A stretch of 64,000 nt of DNA from Bacteroidota bacterium. GTDB lineage: Bacteria > Bacteroidota > Ignavibacteria > UBA10030 > UBA8401. Positions 11,219 through 20,729 of the stretch are shown piece after piece (position 1 is the stretch's first letter; every line of letters begins with the position of its first letter). Both the position numbers and the translations under genes were made by a program. The notes under the pieces were generated by a model. It was given only the letters and a program-made list of their open reading frames with translations. It was not told the origin of the DNA and did not search any database. The stretch lies in NCBI GenBank assembly GCA_005792285.1, contig SXSI01000017.1, positions 1-64,000 of the forward strand, read 5' to 3'.

Positions 11219-12169
11219 GTGAAAAAGACCTTGTTTGTATTGTTTTTATGCTATTGCTTTGTACTTCCAACTGCGTTTTCACAATTGGAAGCGCAACCAG
11301 AGCTAATGGTTACCTTCTCACAGAAAAATGTTAAGCTCTATTTAAATGATAAGTATTGGGGAATATTTTCAAGGAATACTTTAATCAAACCAATTCAAAG
11401 AGGAACATTAAGAATAAAAGCAGAGTGTGAAGGATTTTTTTCGGACTCAATAACTTTTGAAATAAATAGAAGCATTCGTTACAGTCATAATTTCAGATTG
11501 CGTTCAACTTCATCTGGAGTATTAAAAATAAAATCGGAACTTGGCGTGTTTGTTGAAATCGACGGTGATAATCTTGGAAAAAATAAACCGGAAGGATTTG
11601 TACTTGCAGCTGGTGCAAGAAGTGTAAAATTAACTCGTGCAGGATATGTTCCTTATCAAGAGTTGATTGATGTCACAGAAGGTGAAGAGATCGTTCGCGA
11701 TATTACGTTGGAGCCAAAATCAATGAACGAAGCACTTTATAGATCTGCATTATTCCCGGGATGGGGTCAGGAATATAGTGACCGCGATCCCGCATTTGTA
11801 CAATATTCAAATCTTAGTGCAATTGCATCAATTGCCGGAGTGCAAATGATGTATTCTTATTACACAACACAATGGAATACGAGTTACGATAATTATGCAA
11901 ACGCTAAAACAACTGAGGATGTACAAAAATATCGTGCCGAAGTAGATAAATATCACGCGTCAATGGAATCGATGTTAAAAGCTCGGAATGTTACAATTGC
12001 ATTATTTATTTTTACTTACAGTTATAATTTATTGGATATAGTTGTGAACGATCCATCACTATCGGCAAGTAATTTAAAAAAAATAAACAATCAAATTTTG
12101 CCGAATCATAATATTGCTTTATCAATTATGAATGGCCAACCACAAATTAAATATCAACTTACATTTTAA
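11219..12169 (+). CDS. PEGA-domain protein (GTG start)
   Basis: Signal peptide; GVLKIKSELGVFVEIDGDNLGKNKPEGFVLAAGARSVKLTRAGYVPYQELIDVTEGE is PEGA-like; ALYRSALFPGWGQEY follows. Confidence 0.75.
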   Translation: MKKTLFVLFLCYCFVLPTAFSQLEAQPELMVTFSQKNVKLYLNDKYWGIFSRNTLIKPIQRGTLRIKAECEGFFSDSITFEINRSIRYSHNFRLRSTSSGVLKIKSELGVFVEIDGDNLGKNKPEGFVLAAGARSVKLTRAGYVPYQELIDVTEGEEIVRDITLEPKSMNEALYRSALFPGWGQEYSDRDPAFVQYSNLSAIASIAGVQMMYSYYTTQWNTSYDNYANAKTTEDVQKYRAEVDKYHASMESMLKARNVTIALFIFTYSYNLLDIVVNDPSLSASNLKKINNQILPNHNIALSIMNGQPQIKYQLTF

Positions 12170-12177
12170 TTTATAAA

Positions 12178-13032
12178 ATGAATCAGCAATTTAAATCGAT
12201 TGTTATTTCAATTGTGTATCTGATGGTTGGAATTATTTTTGTTGATTGTACAACTCCGAAACAAAAAACTTTTAACAATCCTTATGATCCTCTAAGTGAT
12301 GTTTATGACTCCTCTATTGTAGTAATTACAAGCGGACCTGATAGTAATCAAATTATTAATAGTACAAGGAAAGTCTCTTTTGGATTTACTGCAACCAATT
12401 CAGTTGAATTTTTAGAATACAAACTTAATTCAATGCCAAATTGGATTAATCCTAAAAAGGATTCTTCCTTTGCTTATGTAAAAGATTCCACAATAACTTT
12501 TCCGCAATTAGATGATGATACTTATACAATTTTTTTCCAATCGAAACATAAAAATCAAAGAGACTCTGTTTCAGTAAAATCCAGAACTTTTAAAATAGAT
12601 AGTTTACAAACACCATCATTTTTCTTAAGTCCGGGATATCAAAGAGTTAAGCGTGGAAGTACAAATAGTATTTTTTGTAAAGTAAAAGAAATTCCCGCAC
12701 TACTTAGTTCGAGAATTATTATTGAGTATGATAAAAATTTAGTTACTGTTGATTCGTTTGCAACAGTTAATTCATTTTTAAAAAAGAATGGCGGAACACC
12801 AATTACTTTTGTAAAAAAAGATTCCGGAAGAGTTGAAGTTAATATTGCAGTTGCAATGGGTTCACCACTTGGAGTTACAGGTTCGGGCGGATTGTTTGAA
12901 CTTATTTATAAAACTAATGTTCGTGGAGTTGTTACATTTCAATTTAAACAAGATTCGACCGTGGCTAAAGATACTGCTGATAGAGTTATTACAATGCGTG
13001 GTTATGATAAGTCAACAATTTACATTGATTAA
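12178..13032 (+). CDS. Lipoprotein with C-terminal cohesin-like domain
   Basis: Lipobox IIFVDCTT; C-terminal FFLSPGYQRVKRGSTNSIFCKVKEI..LLSSRIIIEYDKNLVTVDS...GGLFELIYKTNVRGVVTFQFKQDSTV resembles a cohesin fold pattern. Confidence 0.65.
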   Translation: MNQQFKSIVISIVYLMVGIIFVDCTTPKQKTFNNPYDPLSDVYDSSIVVITSGPDSNQIINSTRKVSFGFTATNSVEFLEYKLNSMPNWINPKKDSSFAYVKDSTITFPQLDDDTYTIFFQSKHKNQRDSVSVKSRTFKIDSLQTPSFFLSPGYQRVKRGSTNSIFCKVKEIPALLSSRIIIEYDKNLVTVDSFATVNSFLKKNGGTPITFVKKDSGRVEVNIAVAMGSPLGVTGSGGLFELIYKTNVRGVVTFQFKQDSTVAKDTADRVITMRGYDKSTIYID

Positions 13033-13035
13033 GAA

Positions 13036-16000
13036 ATGAAAAAATTATTATTAAATATAATTTTCTTTATTTCTTTTACAGGGTTTCTGTTTGCACAGCT
13101 AGGCCCTACTATTTCGAATATTACAACAAAAACAATAAATGAAGATGCAAACACTGGTACAATTAATTTTACAGTTGGTGATGTTGATACCCCAGTGGGA
13201 AATTTGACATTAAGTGCTTCCTCAGGCGATGGAACTATTATACCAAATGTAAATATAGTTTTTGGTGGTTCAGGTGCAGATAGGACTGTAACGGTTACTC
13301 CTGCTGCAAATCAAACTTCTGCTGGTGGAGTTGCTGTTACTGTAACAGTTTCTGATGGAGCACTGACTGCAAGTGATGTTTTTTTAGTAATAATTAATCC
13401 CGTAAACGATATCCCTACAATTTCGCCACCAGCAAACCAAACAATAAATGAAGATGCAAACACAGGGACAATTAATTTTACAATTGGAGATGTTGAACAC
13501 CCAAGTGATCTTGTTGTAACTTCAAGTTCAAGTAACACAACAATAATCCCCTCTTCAGGAATAGTACTTGGTGGCACCGGAACAAATAGAACTATTAAAG
13601 TAACTCCAGCCGCTGATCAATTTACAACTTCACCAGTTACTATAACTTTAACAGTCACAGATCCAAATGATGCAACAGTAAACGGGACTTTAACTATTAC
13701 AGTAACTTCTGTAAATGATGTACCAAGTTTTATAAAAGGTGCTAATGTAGAAGTTTTACAAAATTCGTCGGCATATAGTCAGGCATTTGCAACAAGTTTA
13801 AGTGCAGGTCCTTCAAATGAATCAAGTCAAATTTTATCTTTCACTGCTACAAATAATAGTAATGTATTATTTACTGTTCAGCCGTCAGTTAGTTCGAGCG
13901 GAGTTTTATCATTTACTCCGGCAAATAATCAAGTTGGTACTGCAACAGTAACACTTTCAATTCAAGATGATGGTGGAACTGGAAACAGTGGAAATAACTC
14001 AAGCGCAAATCAAACTTTTACAATAACTTTTTCTGCAGTAAATCAAGCGCCAACAATTAATGCAATTTCTACTTTAAATATATTAGAAGATGCAGGGGTA
14101 CAAACTGTTAATATGGCTGGTATTACAAACAGTGGTTTAGCTGGAGAAAGCGCTCAAACAATTGCAATTACTTCTACTTCAAACAGTGCATCTATAGTTG
14201 GAAATCCGACAGTTAACTATGTTTCCGCCAATGCAACTGGAACGTTATCATTGACACCAGCAGCAAATGCAAACACAAGTAGTGGTCCTGTTACAATTAC
14301 AGTTAGAGTTCAGGATAATGGTGGCACTTCTTTCAATGGAGTTGATACTGCGAAAATTACATTTCAAGTTAATGTAACAGCAGTAAACGATGTTCCAAGT
14401 TTTACAAAAGGTAGCAATGTTACTGTGATGCAAAACTCAAGTGCGTATAGTCAGGCGTTCGCAACTTCTTTAAGCAAAGGAGGTGGATCTGATGAAAGCT
14501 CACAAACTTTATCCTTTACAGTTATAAACGATGCGAATCCATTATTTACTTCGCAACCAGAAGTCAATGCAAGTGGAGTTTTAGCTTTTACTCCGGCAAC
14601 TAATCAAACAGGAACTGCCAATATTACAATTTCAATTCAAGATGATGGTGGAACAGCTAATAGTGGAAGTAACTCAAGCGCAACCCAAACTTTTACAATT
14701 ACAATAACACAAGTAAACCAAGAACCGACTATTGATAATTTAAGTAACTTAACAATTCTTGAAGATGCAGTACAACAAACTGTAAACTTAACAGGAATAA
14801 AAAGTAATGCATCTAATTTGGCCTGGGAGTCTAATCAAGTATTAGCTGTTACTGCTACATCCAGTAACACTGCTATTGTACCAAACCCAACTGTAACATA
14901 TTCATCTGCAAGTACAACCGGTTCAATTGCATTTACTCCAAATGCAGATAAATTTGGGACGGTAACTATTTCGGTAACAGTTACTGATAATGGAGGAACT
15001 GGAAACGGTGGAGATGATGCGATTACAAAAACTTTTACAATTACAATTACGGGAGTAAATGATAGACCAAGTTATACTGCTGGTGTAAATCAAACAGTTC
15101 TTGAAGATGCAGGAGGACAAAGTGCATCTTGGGCAACAAGTTTAAATAAAGGAAATAGCGATGAATCGGCTCAAACACTTTCATTTGTAATTCAGAATAA
15201 TACAAACACTGCACTTTTTTCTGCAGGACCTGCAATTGATGCAAGCGGGAACTTAACTTATACCTCTGCGACAAACAAAGTTGGAGTTGCAACAATTACA
15301 GTTTACATGCAAGACGATGGTGGGACTGCAAATAGTGGTGTAAATAATACAAGTGACGATCCAAAAAGTTTTACAATCACAGTTACTGGTGTAAATGATG
15401 AACCAATAATAAATTCCGTATCTGATATTTCTGTTGATGAAGATGCGTCGGCACAAACCATCTCTTTATCTGGAATTGGTGCAGGAGGAGGAACAGATGA
15501 AAATAGTCAAACCCTGGCTCTATCAATAACTTCGAGCAACACAACTATAATTCCAACTCCAACAATTTCTTATACTAGCGCAAATCCAATAGGGACAATA
15601 AATTATACTCCAGCTGCAAATCAATTTACATCCGGATCTCCAGTAGTTTTAACTTTAACTTTACAAGATAATGGTGGCACAGCAAATAGTGGTGACGATA
15701 CAAAAGTAATTACAATAAATGTTACAGTTAATTCTGTAAATGACCAACCGACACTTTCTGATATTGTAAATCCAGCAACAGTTTTAGAAGACGCAGGTGG
15801 AAATATTTCAGTTAGTTTAGGCGGAATAACAAGCGGATCTGTAAATGAAATTCAAACTTTAACAGTTACAGCAACATCAAGTGATCAAGCAGTAATTCCA
15901 AATCCAACAGTAACTTATTCAAGTGCAAATGCAATTGGAACTCTTACATTAACTCCACAAGCCGACCAAAATGGAGTAATTACAATTACAGTTACGGTTA

Positions 16001-19000
16001 GCGACGGAGGAGTAACAAACAGTTCAATTTCAAAAACTTTTCAAGTAACAATAACTCCAGTAAACGATTCACCAAGTTTTATAAAAGGAGCAAATCAAAC
16101 AGTACTCGAAGATATCGCAAGCCAAACTATATCGAGTTGGGCAACTCTTGTAAAAAAGGGACCGACAAATGAAAACTCTCAAACTTTAACTTTCACAATT
16201 ACTTCAAATAGCAACACTGGACTTTTTGATGAACAGCCAGCAATTTCTGCAACTGGTGATTTATCATTTAAGCCAGCATTAAATAAAAATGGCTCAGCAA
16301 CAATTACAGCTTATTTAGAAGATAATGGTGGAACAACAAATGGTGGCGATAATTCTACTTCTGATACGCCAATAACTTTCTCAATTACAGTTACTGCAGT
16401 AAACGATGAACCAACTTTAACAAAACCAACTGATTTAACAATTGATGAAGATGCGGGAACTCAAACTGTTAATCTTGGAGGAATAAGTGTTGGTGGAGGA
16501 TCAGATGAAGTGGGACAAGCAATGATTGTTTCAGCTACCTCAAGCAGCACAACAATTATTCCAACTCCAACAATAACTTCATATTCAAGTCCCGGCACAA
16601 CTGGTACTATGACATTCAGACCGGCAGATGGAAAAAATACTTCCGGAATAAGTCCTGTGACAATTACAGTTCGTGTAACTGATGATGGAGGAACTTTAAA
16701 TAGTGGAGATGATCAAGTAGAAAAAACTTTTACGGTTACAATTAATCCGGTTAATGATCCCCCAACTTGGCTAACAATTAGCGATTCATCAATTGCAGAA
16801 AATGAACCTGCCGATGCTGTAATTGGAACTCTTAGTACAACAGATCCTGATGGAGATGTCTCATTCACATATTCATTAGTTGCAGGATCAGGTTCGGATG
16901 ATAATTCCTCATTCCAAATTTTGAATGATAAATTGAAAGCGAAAGAAAGTTATAATTTTGAAGCAAAGAAAGAATATACAATTCGCCTTCGTACAACTGA
17001 TTCCGGAACACCGATAAAGTTTTTTGAGAGAGCAATTATTGTTTTAATTGAAGATGTAAATGAACAACCTCAACTAGTTTATCCGGAAAGTTCTACAGTT
17101 AGAATTGCAATTTCTACAACATTAAAATGGAGAAAAGTTTCAGGAGCAATTTCTTATAGAGTTGAAGTTTATGAACAACCTCACACTGCTACTATAGTAG
17201 ACACAACTTTAACAGCATTTTATAGAGGTGATGTAACTGGTGGAGATACAATTAAAGCATTTACTAACTTCAAAAATTATAAAAAATATTTTTGGAGAGT
17301 TTATTCGATGGATAGTAAAGCGAATATAAGTTTCTGGTCTTTCGTTTGGAATTTTAGGACTGTAATTGGTGCGCCAATTCATAAAAGTCCGGCTGATAAA
17401 AAACTATGGACAAAAATTCGTGATACGTTAACTTGGCTTGATACAAATAAAGTAGCCACGAAATATGATTTGCAAATTTCACTGAGTTCAAGTTTTGCTA
17501 GTGTTGCTAAAGATGTTGCCAGTATCGATTCTTCATTGAAGAATCATTATTACGATACATTAACAACAAATTTAACTTATTACTGGAGAATGCGAGCGAG
17601 AAATATAACAGATACAAGTTCCTGGACTACTGCTTGGGAGTTTAGAGTTGTTCCCAAAAAACCGGAAGTTGATTCGGTTGTAGTTTCCAAAAACCAATTT
17701 AATTTTACTTCAGATACACTTAGAATTCTTTATTATCCAAAAGGCGATATTGGAGATACCGCAACTATGGTATTTGATTATTCGCTTAACAATGGATTAA
17801 CATGGTTTTCGACTACAAATATTTTAGTCCCTTCAGCAAAAACTGCGATAAAAAACCTCCCAATATTAATGGCTTGGTTATCTGTTAAAGATTTTTCATT
17901 TATTGAAAACGATTCTGTAAAAGTTCGTATTACTTTAGTTGGAATTGGTGGAGCTGGAACTCCGAGAGCCTCATCTGTTTTTTCATTAGACAATAATCCT
18001 CCAACATTTGGTGGTTTGACAACTGCATTTGCTGAAACTACCGGGAATGCAATTACATTAAGTTGGGCAAAGGGAAGTGATAAAAATGGGCCGGTTCGAT
18101 ATTATATTTTCTATGCAGAAAAAGATTCTAATGCAATTAATTATTCTACACCAATCGACAGTATAACTAACGAAAATACTTTAACAAAAACTTTAATCGG
18201 ATTAAAAAATTATGTTCGATATTATTTAGCAGTTCGTGCTCGGGATCGTGCCGATAATTATGATGGGAATACAGTTGTAAAGAAAGCAACTCCATCAAAA
18301 CCGGTAAGATTAATTTCAATTACTTCGCCAAGTGGAGTATTTAAAGATTCGGTTTATATTCCATTTGAAGTTGTAGCTGCAATTGATGATACAATTACTA
18401 TGATTGGTGAATTTAGTAAAAATGATGGTTCAACTTGGTTCTCAATTTTGCAATTAGGTGGAAGAGCTACAAAAGTTTCCAATGTAAATTTTAAAGATTC
18501 AGTTTTATGGCGAACAAGAAGTGATAATGAGTTTACAGAATCTATGACGACAAAATTTAGATTGACTGCTTTTGGTTTAGCAGTTAATAGTGCAACTTTA
18601 CAAACAAATAAATTTATAGTCGATAATACTCCACCATATATTGACAGCATTAAATCAGTTGTAAATAACGGACAAAATATTGCAGGCTCAGTTGCGTTAA
18701 GTTGGACAAAGCCAACTGATTTCAGTTCGCCAGTGGCTTATCAAATGTATGTTTCAGAAACAGCAACTTATAATAGAGCAACTCCAAATCGGGCTTTCCC
18801 TTCAAAAAAACCCTCCATAAATGTAGATTCAATGTGGATTCCCGGATTAAAAGCTTTGACAAAGTATTACTTCTCAATGTGGTACAAAGATTCGTTGTCA
18901 AATACAGATAGCACACTTGTTTCAAAAGCAAAATATTTTACAACAGGAATATTGACTGACTACACAAACGATGCAAGAATTTTAACAGACGATTTGGCGA

Positions 19001-19917
19001 AATTTAGTGATGCTTGGAAAAATAATAACAAACTTATTGGAGATATTTCTCCGTATCGAGGAACTTTCCCTGCGGTTTCAATTGATAATGATGGTTTAAT
19101 TGATTTAGAAGATTTAACTTTATTTGTAAGAATTTGGAATTGGGCTTTTGTAAATGGCAAAGGGGGAACTTTAAGTAATTCGCTTGCAAAAGGAAGTAAT
19201 GCAAACGAATCTGAAGGAAATATTTCAACCGGTGAAACTAAATTATTAAAAGATGGCAAAACACTTTCAATTCCACTTTTTGTTACTGGAGTAAAAAGTT
19301 TTGATGCAATGAACTTGATGTTAAATTATAATACAAATTCAGTAAAAGTTGATTCGTTTGTTTTGAATAACGGATTAAAAAAATACTTTGGTGAATCGAT
19401 TGTAGCGCTATTTAATTCAGACTCAAAATATGGACTTACAACAACTGCATTTGCAAATCTTGGATTTAAAGAATTAACTCCAGAGACAACTACTGAACTT
19501 GGTGTTTTATATGCGACAATAAAAAATAATACTTTCGAAGGAAGTTTCAGCGGAGGATTTGAAATTTACTCCGTTTCAAAAAATATAAATCAAAATGGAA
19601 CTCTCTCATTAAATTACAAAACCGAACCGGTATTACCGAAAATTTTTGCATTAGAACAAAATTATCCAAATCCATTTAATCCAAAAACAAATATTAAATT
19701 TGCATTACCAGTTACGAGTAATGTTAAAATTGAAATTTATAATATACTCGGAGAAAAAGTAATCGAGTTAGTAAATCAGCAACACAATGCAGGATTACAC
19801 ACGGTTGAATGGAACGCAAATGTTTCGAGTGGTTTATATTTCTATAGAATTAACGCTGAAAGCATTGATAAAACAAGACGTTTTGTACAAACCAAAAAAA
19901 TGCTTTTCCTAAAATAA
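13036..19917 (+). CDS. Giant secreted/surface protein (2293 aa): tandem Ig/cadherin-like repeats, FnIII-like region, dockerin-like module, cohesin-like module, T9SS type A sorting domain
   Basis: Signal peptide MKKLLLNIIFFISFTGFLFAQ; repeated EDA...VND.P units; cadherin-like segment; C-terminal ALEQNYPNPFNPKTNIKFALP...SGLYFYRINA. Confidence 0.9.
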   Translation: MKKLLLNIIFFISFTGFLFAQLGPTISNITTKTINEDANTGTINFTVGDVDTPVGNLTLSASSGDGTIIPNVNIVFGGSGADRTVTVTPAANQTSAGGVAVTVTVSDGALTASDVFLVIINPVNDIPTISPPANQTINEDANTGTINFTIGDVEHPSDLVVTSSSSNTTIIPSSGIVLGGTGTNRTIKVTPAADQFTTSPVTITLTVTDPNDATVNGTLTITVTSVNDVPSFIKGANVEVLQNSSAYSQAFATSLSAGPSNESSQILSFTATNNSNVLFTVQPSVSSSGVLSFTPANNQVGTATVTLSIQDDGGTGNSGNNSSANQTFTITFSAVNQAPTINAISTLNILEDAGVQTVNMAGITNSGLAGESAQTIAITSTSNSASIVGNPTVNYVSANATGTLSLTPAANANTSSGPVTITVRVQDNGGTSFNGVDTAKITFQVNVTAVNDVPSFTKGSNVTVMQNSSAYSQAFATSLSKGGGSDESSQTLSFTVINDANPLFTSQPEVNASGVLAFTPATNQTGTANITISIQDDGGTANSGSNSSATQTFTITITQVNQEPTIDNLSNLTILEDAVQQTVNLTGIKSNASNLAWESNQVLAVTATSSNTAIVPNPTVTYSSASTTGSIAFTPNADKFGTVTISVTVTDNGGTGNGGDDAITKTFTITITGVNDRPSYTAGVNQTVLEDAGGQSASWATSLNKGNSDESAQTLSFVIQNNTNTALFSAGPAIDASGNLTYTSATNKVGVATITVYMQDDGGTANSGVNNTSDDPKSFTITVTGVNDEPIINSVSDISVDEDASAQTISLSGIGAGGGTDENSQTLALSITSSNTTIIPTPTISYTSANPIGTINYTPAANQFTSGSPVVLTLTLQDNGGTANSGDDTKVITINVTVNSVNDQPTLSDIVNPATVLEDAGGNISVSLGGITSGSVNEIQTLTVTATSSDQAVIPNPTVTYSSANAIGTLTLTPQADQNGVITITVTVSDGGVTNSSISKTFQVTITPVNDSPSFIKGANQTVLEDIASQTISSWATLVKKGPTNENSQTLTFTITSNSNTGLFDEQPAISATGDLSFKPALNKNGSATITAYLEDNGGTTNGGDNSTSDTPITFSITVTAVNDEPTLTKPTDLTIDEDAGTQTVNLGGISVGGGSDEVGQAMIVSATSSSTTIIPTPTITSYSSPGTTGTMTFRPADGKNTSGISPVTITVRVTDDGGTLNSGDDQVEKTFTVTINPVNDPPTWLTISDSSIAENEPADAVIGTLSTTDPDGDVSFTYSLVAGSGSDDNSSFQILNDKLKAKESYNFEAKKEYTIRLRTTDSGTPIKFFERAIIVLIEDVNEQPQLVYPESSTVRIAISTTLKWRKVSGAISYRVEVYEQPHTATIVDTTLTAFYRGDVTGGDTIKAFTNFKNYKKYFWRVYSMDSKANISFWSFVWNFRTVIGAPIHKSPADKKLWTKIRDTLTWLDTNKVATKYDLQISLSSSFASVAKDVASIDSSLKNHYYDTLTTNLTYYWRMRARNITDTSSWTTAWEFRVVPKKPEVDSVVVSKNQFNFTSDTLRILYYPKGDIGDTATMVFDYSLNNGLTWFSTTNILVPSAKTAIKNLPILMAWLSVKDFSFIENDSVKVRITLVGIGGAGTPRASSVFSLDNNPPTFGGLTTAFAETTGNAITLSWAKGSDKNGPVRYYIFYAEKDSNAINYSTPIDSITNENTLTKTLIGLKNYVRYYLAVRARDRADNYDGNTVVKKATPSKPVRLISITSPSGVFKDSVYIPFEVVAAIDDTITMIGEFSKNDGSTWFSILQLGGRATKVSNVNFKDSVLWRTRSDNEFTESMTTKFRLTAFGLAVNSATLQTNKFIVDNTPPYIDSIKSVVNNGQNIAGSVALSWTKPTDFSSPVAYQMYVSETATYNRATPNRAFPSKKPSINVDSMWIPGLKALTKYYFSMWYKDSLSNTDSTLVSKAKYFTTGILTDYTNDARILTDDLAKFSDAWKNNNKLIGDISPYRGTFPAVSIDNDGLIDLEDLTLFVRIWNWAFVNGKGGTLSNSLAKGSNANESEGNISTGETKLLKDGKTLSIPLFVTGVKSFDAMNLMLNYNTNSVKVDSFVLNNGLKKYFGESIVALFNSDSKYGLTTTAFANLGFKELTPETTTELGVLYATIKNNTFEGSFSGGFEIYSVSKNINQNGTLSLNYKTEPVLPKIFALEQNYPNPFNPKTNIKFALPVTSNVKIEIYNILGEKVIELVNQQHNAGLHTVEWNANVSSGLYFYRINAESIDKTRRFVQTKKMLFLK
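13102..16760 (+). repeat. About 11 tandem Ig/cadherin-like repeats (roughly 110-116 aa for repeats 3-11), protein-level
   Basis: VNDxP / VNQxP junctions near 13410, 13716, 14041, 14388, 14717, 15061, 15397, 15741, 16066, 16407 and 16756. Confidence 0.85.
18953..19143 (+). other. Dockerin-like module inside giant protein
   Basis: DYTNDARILTDDLAKFSDAW (DxTxDxxxxxxD) and SIDNDGLIDLEDLTLFVRIWNW (xxDxDGxIDxxD), separated by GDISPYRGTFPAV. Confidence 0.6.
19633..19917 (+). other. T9SS type A C-terminal sorting domain
   Basis: LPKIFALEQNYPNPFNPKTNIKFALPVTSNVKIEIYNILGEKVIELVNQQHNAGLHTVEWNANVSSGLYFYRINAESIDKTRRFVQTKKMLFLK. Confidence 0.93.
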
Positions 19918-20051
19918 GCTTTACAATTCTTTAGCTTCAGATTTAATATCAATTTTACAATCAAAATCCTTTCTTCAGAATTTATTCAATATTTGTTTAT
20001 TAACTAAATTAAAATGAATTTTGGAAATAATAATAAAGTTGAAAAATAAAA

Positions 20052-20729
20052 ATGAGTAAAACAGTCCTAATAGTTGAAGATGAAAAAGATATTGTTGAGT
20101 TATTAAAATACAATTTACAGAAAGAAGGCTTTAATGTTTTGGTTGCACATAATGGTAAGGATGCGCTCGACAAAGCAAAAAAAATTCCAAATTTAATTCT
20201 TCTTGATGTAATGATTCCAGAGCCAGATGGATTGGAAGTAACAAGAAGATTAAAAAAAGATAAAGAAACTTCTCATATTCCAATAATATTATTAACTGCA
20301 AAATCAACTGAACTGGATGAAGTTGTAGGATTAGAACTTGGAGCTGATGATTATATTACAAAGCCAGTAAGTATCCCACGACTTCTTGCCAGAATAAAAA
20401 AAGTTATTCGAAATAAAGAAAATCCAACCGAGAAAAATTCCACAATTATTTTAGATGGCGTTGTAATCGATTCAACTAATTATAAAGTATTGATTGATAA
20501 AAAAGAAATATTTTTTCCAAGAAAAGAATTCCAATTACTACTTTATCTTGCAGAAAATAAAGGAAGAGTAATCAAGCGAGATTCAATTTTAAGTGCAATA
20601 TGGGGAGATGGAGTTGTAGTTCTAGATAGAACGATTGATGTTCACATTCGTAAAATCAGGGAAAAACTTGGTAAATACGCTGACTTGATTCAAACAATAA
20701 AAGGTGTTGGTTACCGAATTGAATATTGA
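20052..20729 (+). CDS. phoB: Response regulator, OmpR/PhoB family
   Basis: Receiver VLIVEDEKDIVELLKYNLQKEGF..LLDVMIPEPDG; winged-helix DRTIDVHIRKIREKLG..LIQTIKGVGYRIEY; pst context. Confidence 0.9.
   Translation: MSKTVLIVEDEKDIVELLKYNLQKEGFNVLVAHNGKDALDKAKKIPNLILLDVMIPEPDGLEVTRRLKKDKETSHIPIILLTAKSTELDEVVGLELGADDYITKPVSIPRLLARIKKVIRNKENPTEKNSTIILDGVVIDSTNYKVLIDKKEIFFPRKEFQLLLYLAENKGRVIKRDSILSAIWGDGVVVLDRTIDVHIRKIREKLGKYADLIQTIKGVGYRIEY

Noticed and set aside
13311-15456. Minus-strand ORFs inside the giant repeat protein (13311, 14248, 14923, 15047, 15253)
   Set aside because: Antisense to repetitive Thr/Asn/Ser-rich coding sequence; composition artefacts.
13102-16760. Possible CRISPR or DNA-level satellite in the repeat-rich region
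   Set aside because: Repeats are in-frame protein domains of about 330 bp with low DNA identity; no short identical repeats with unique spacers.
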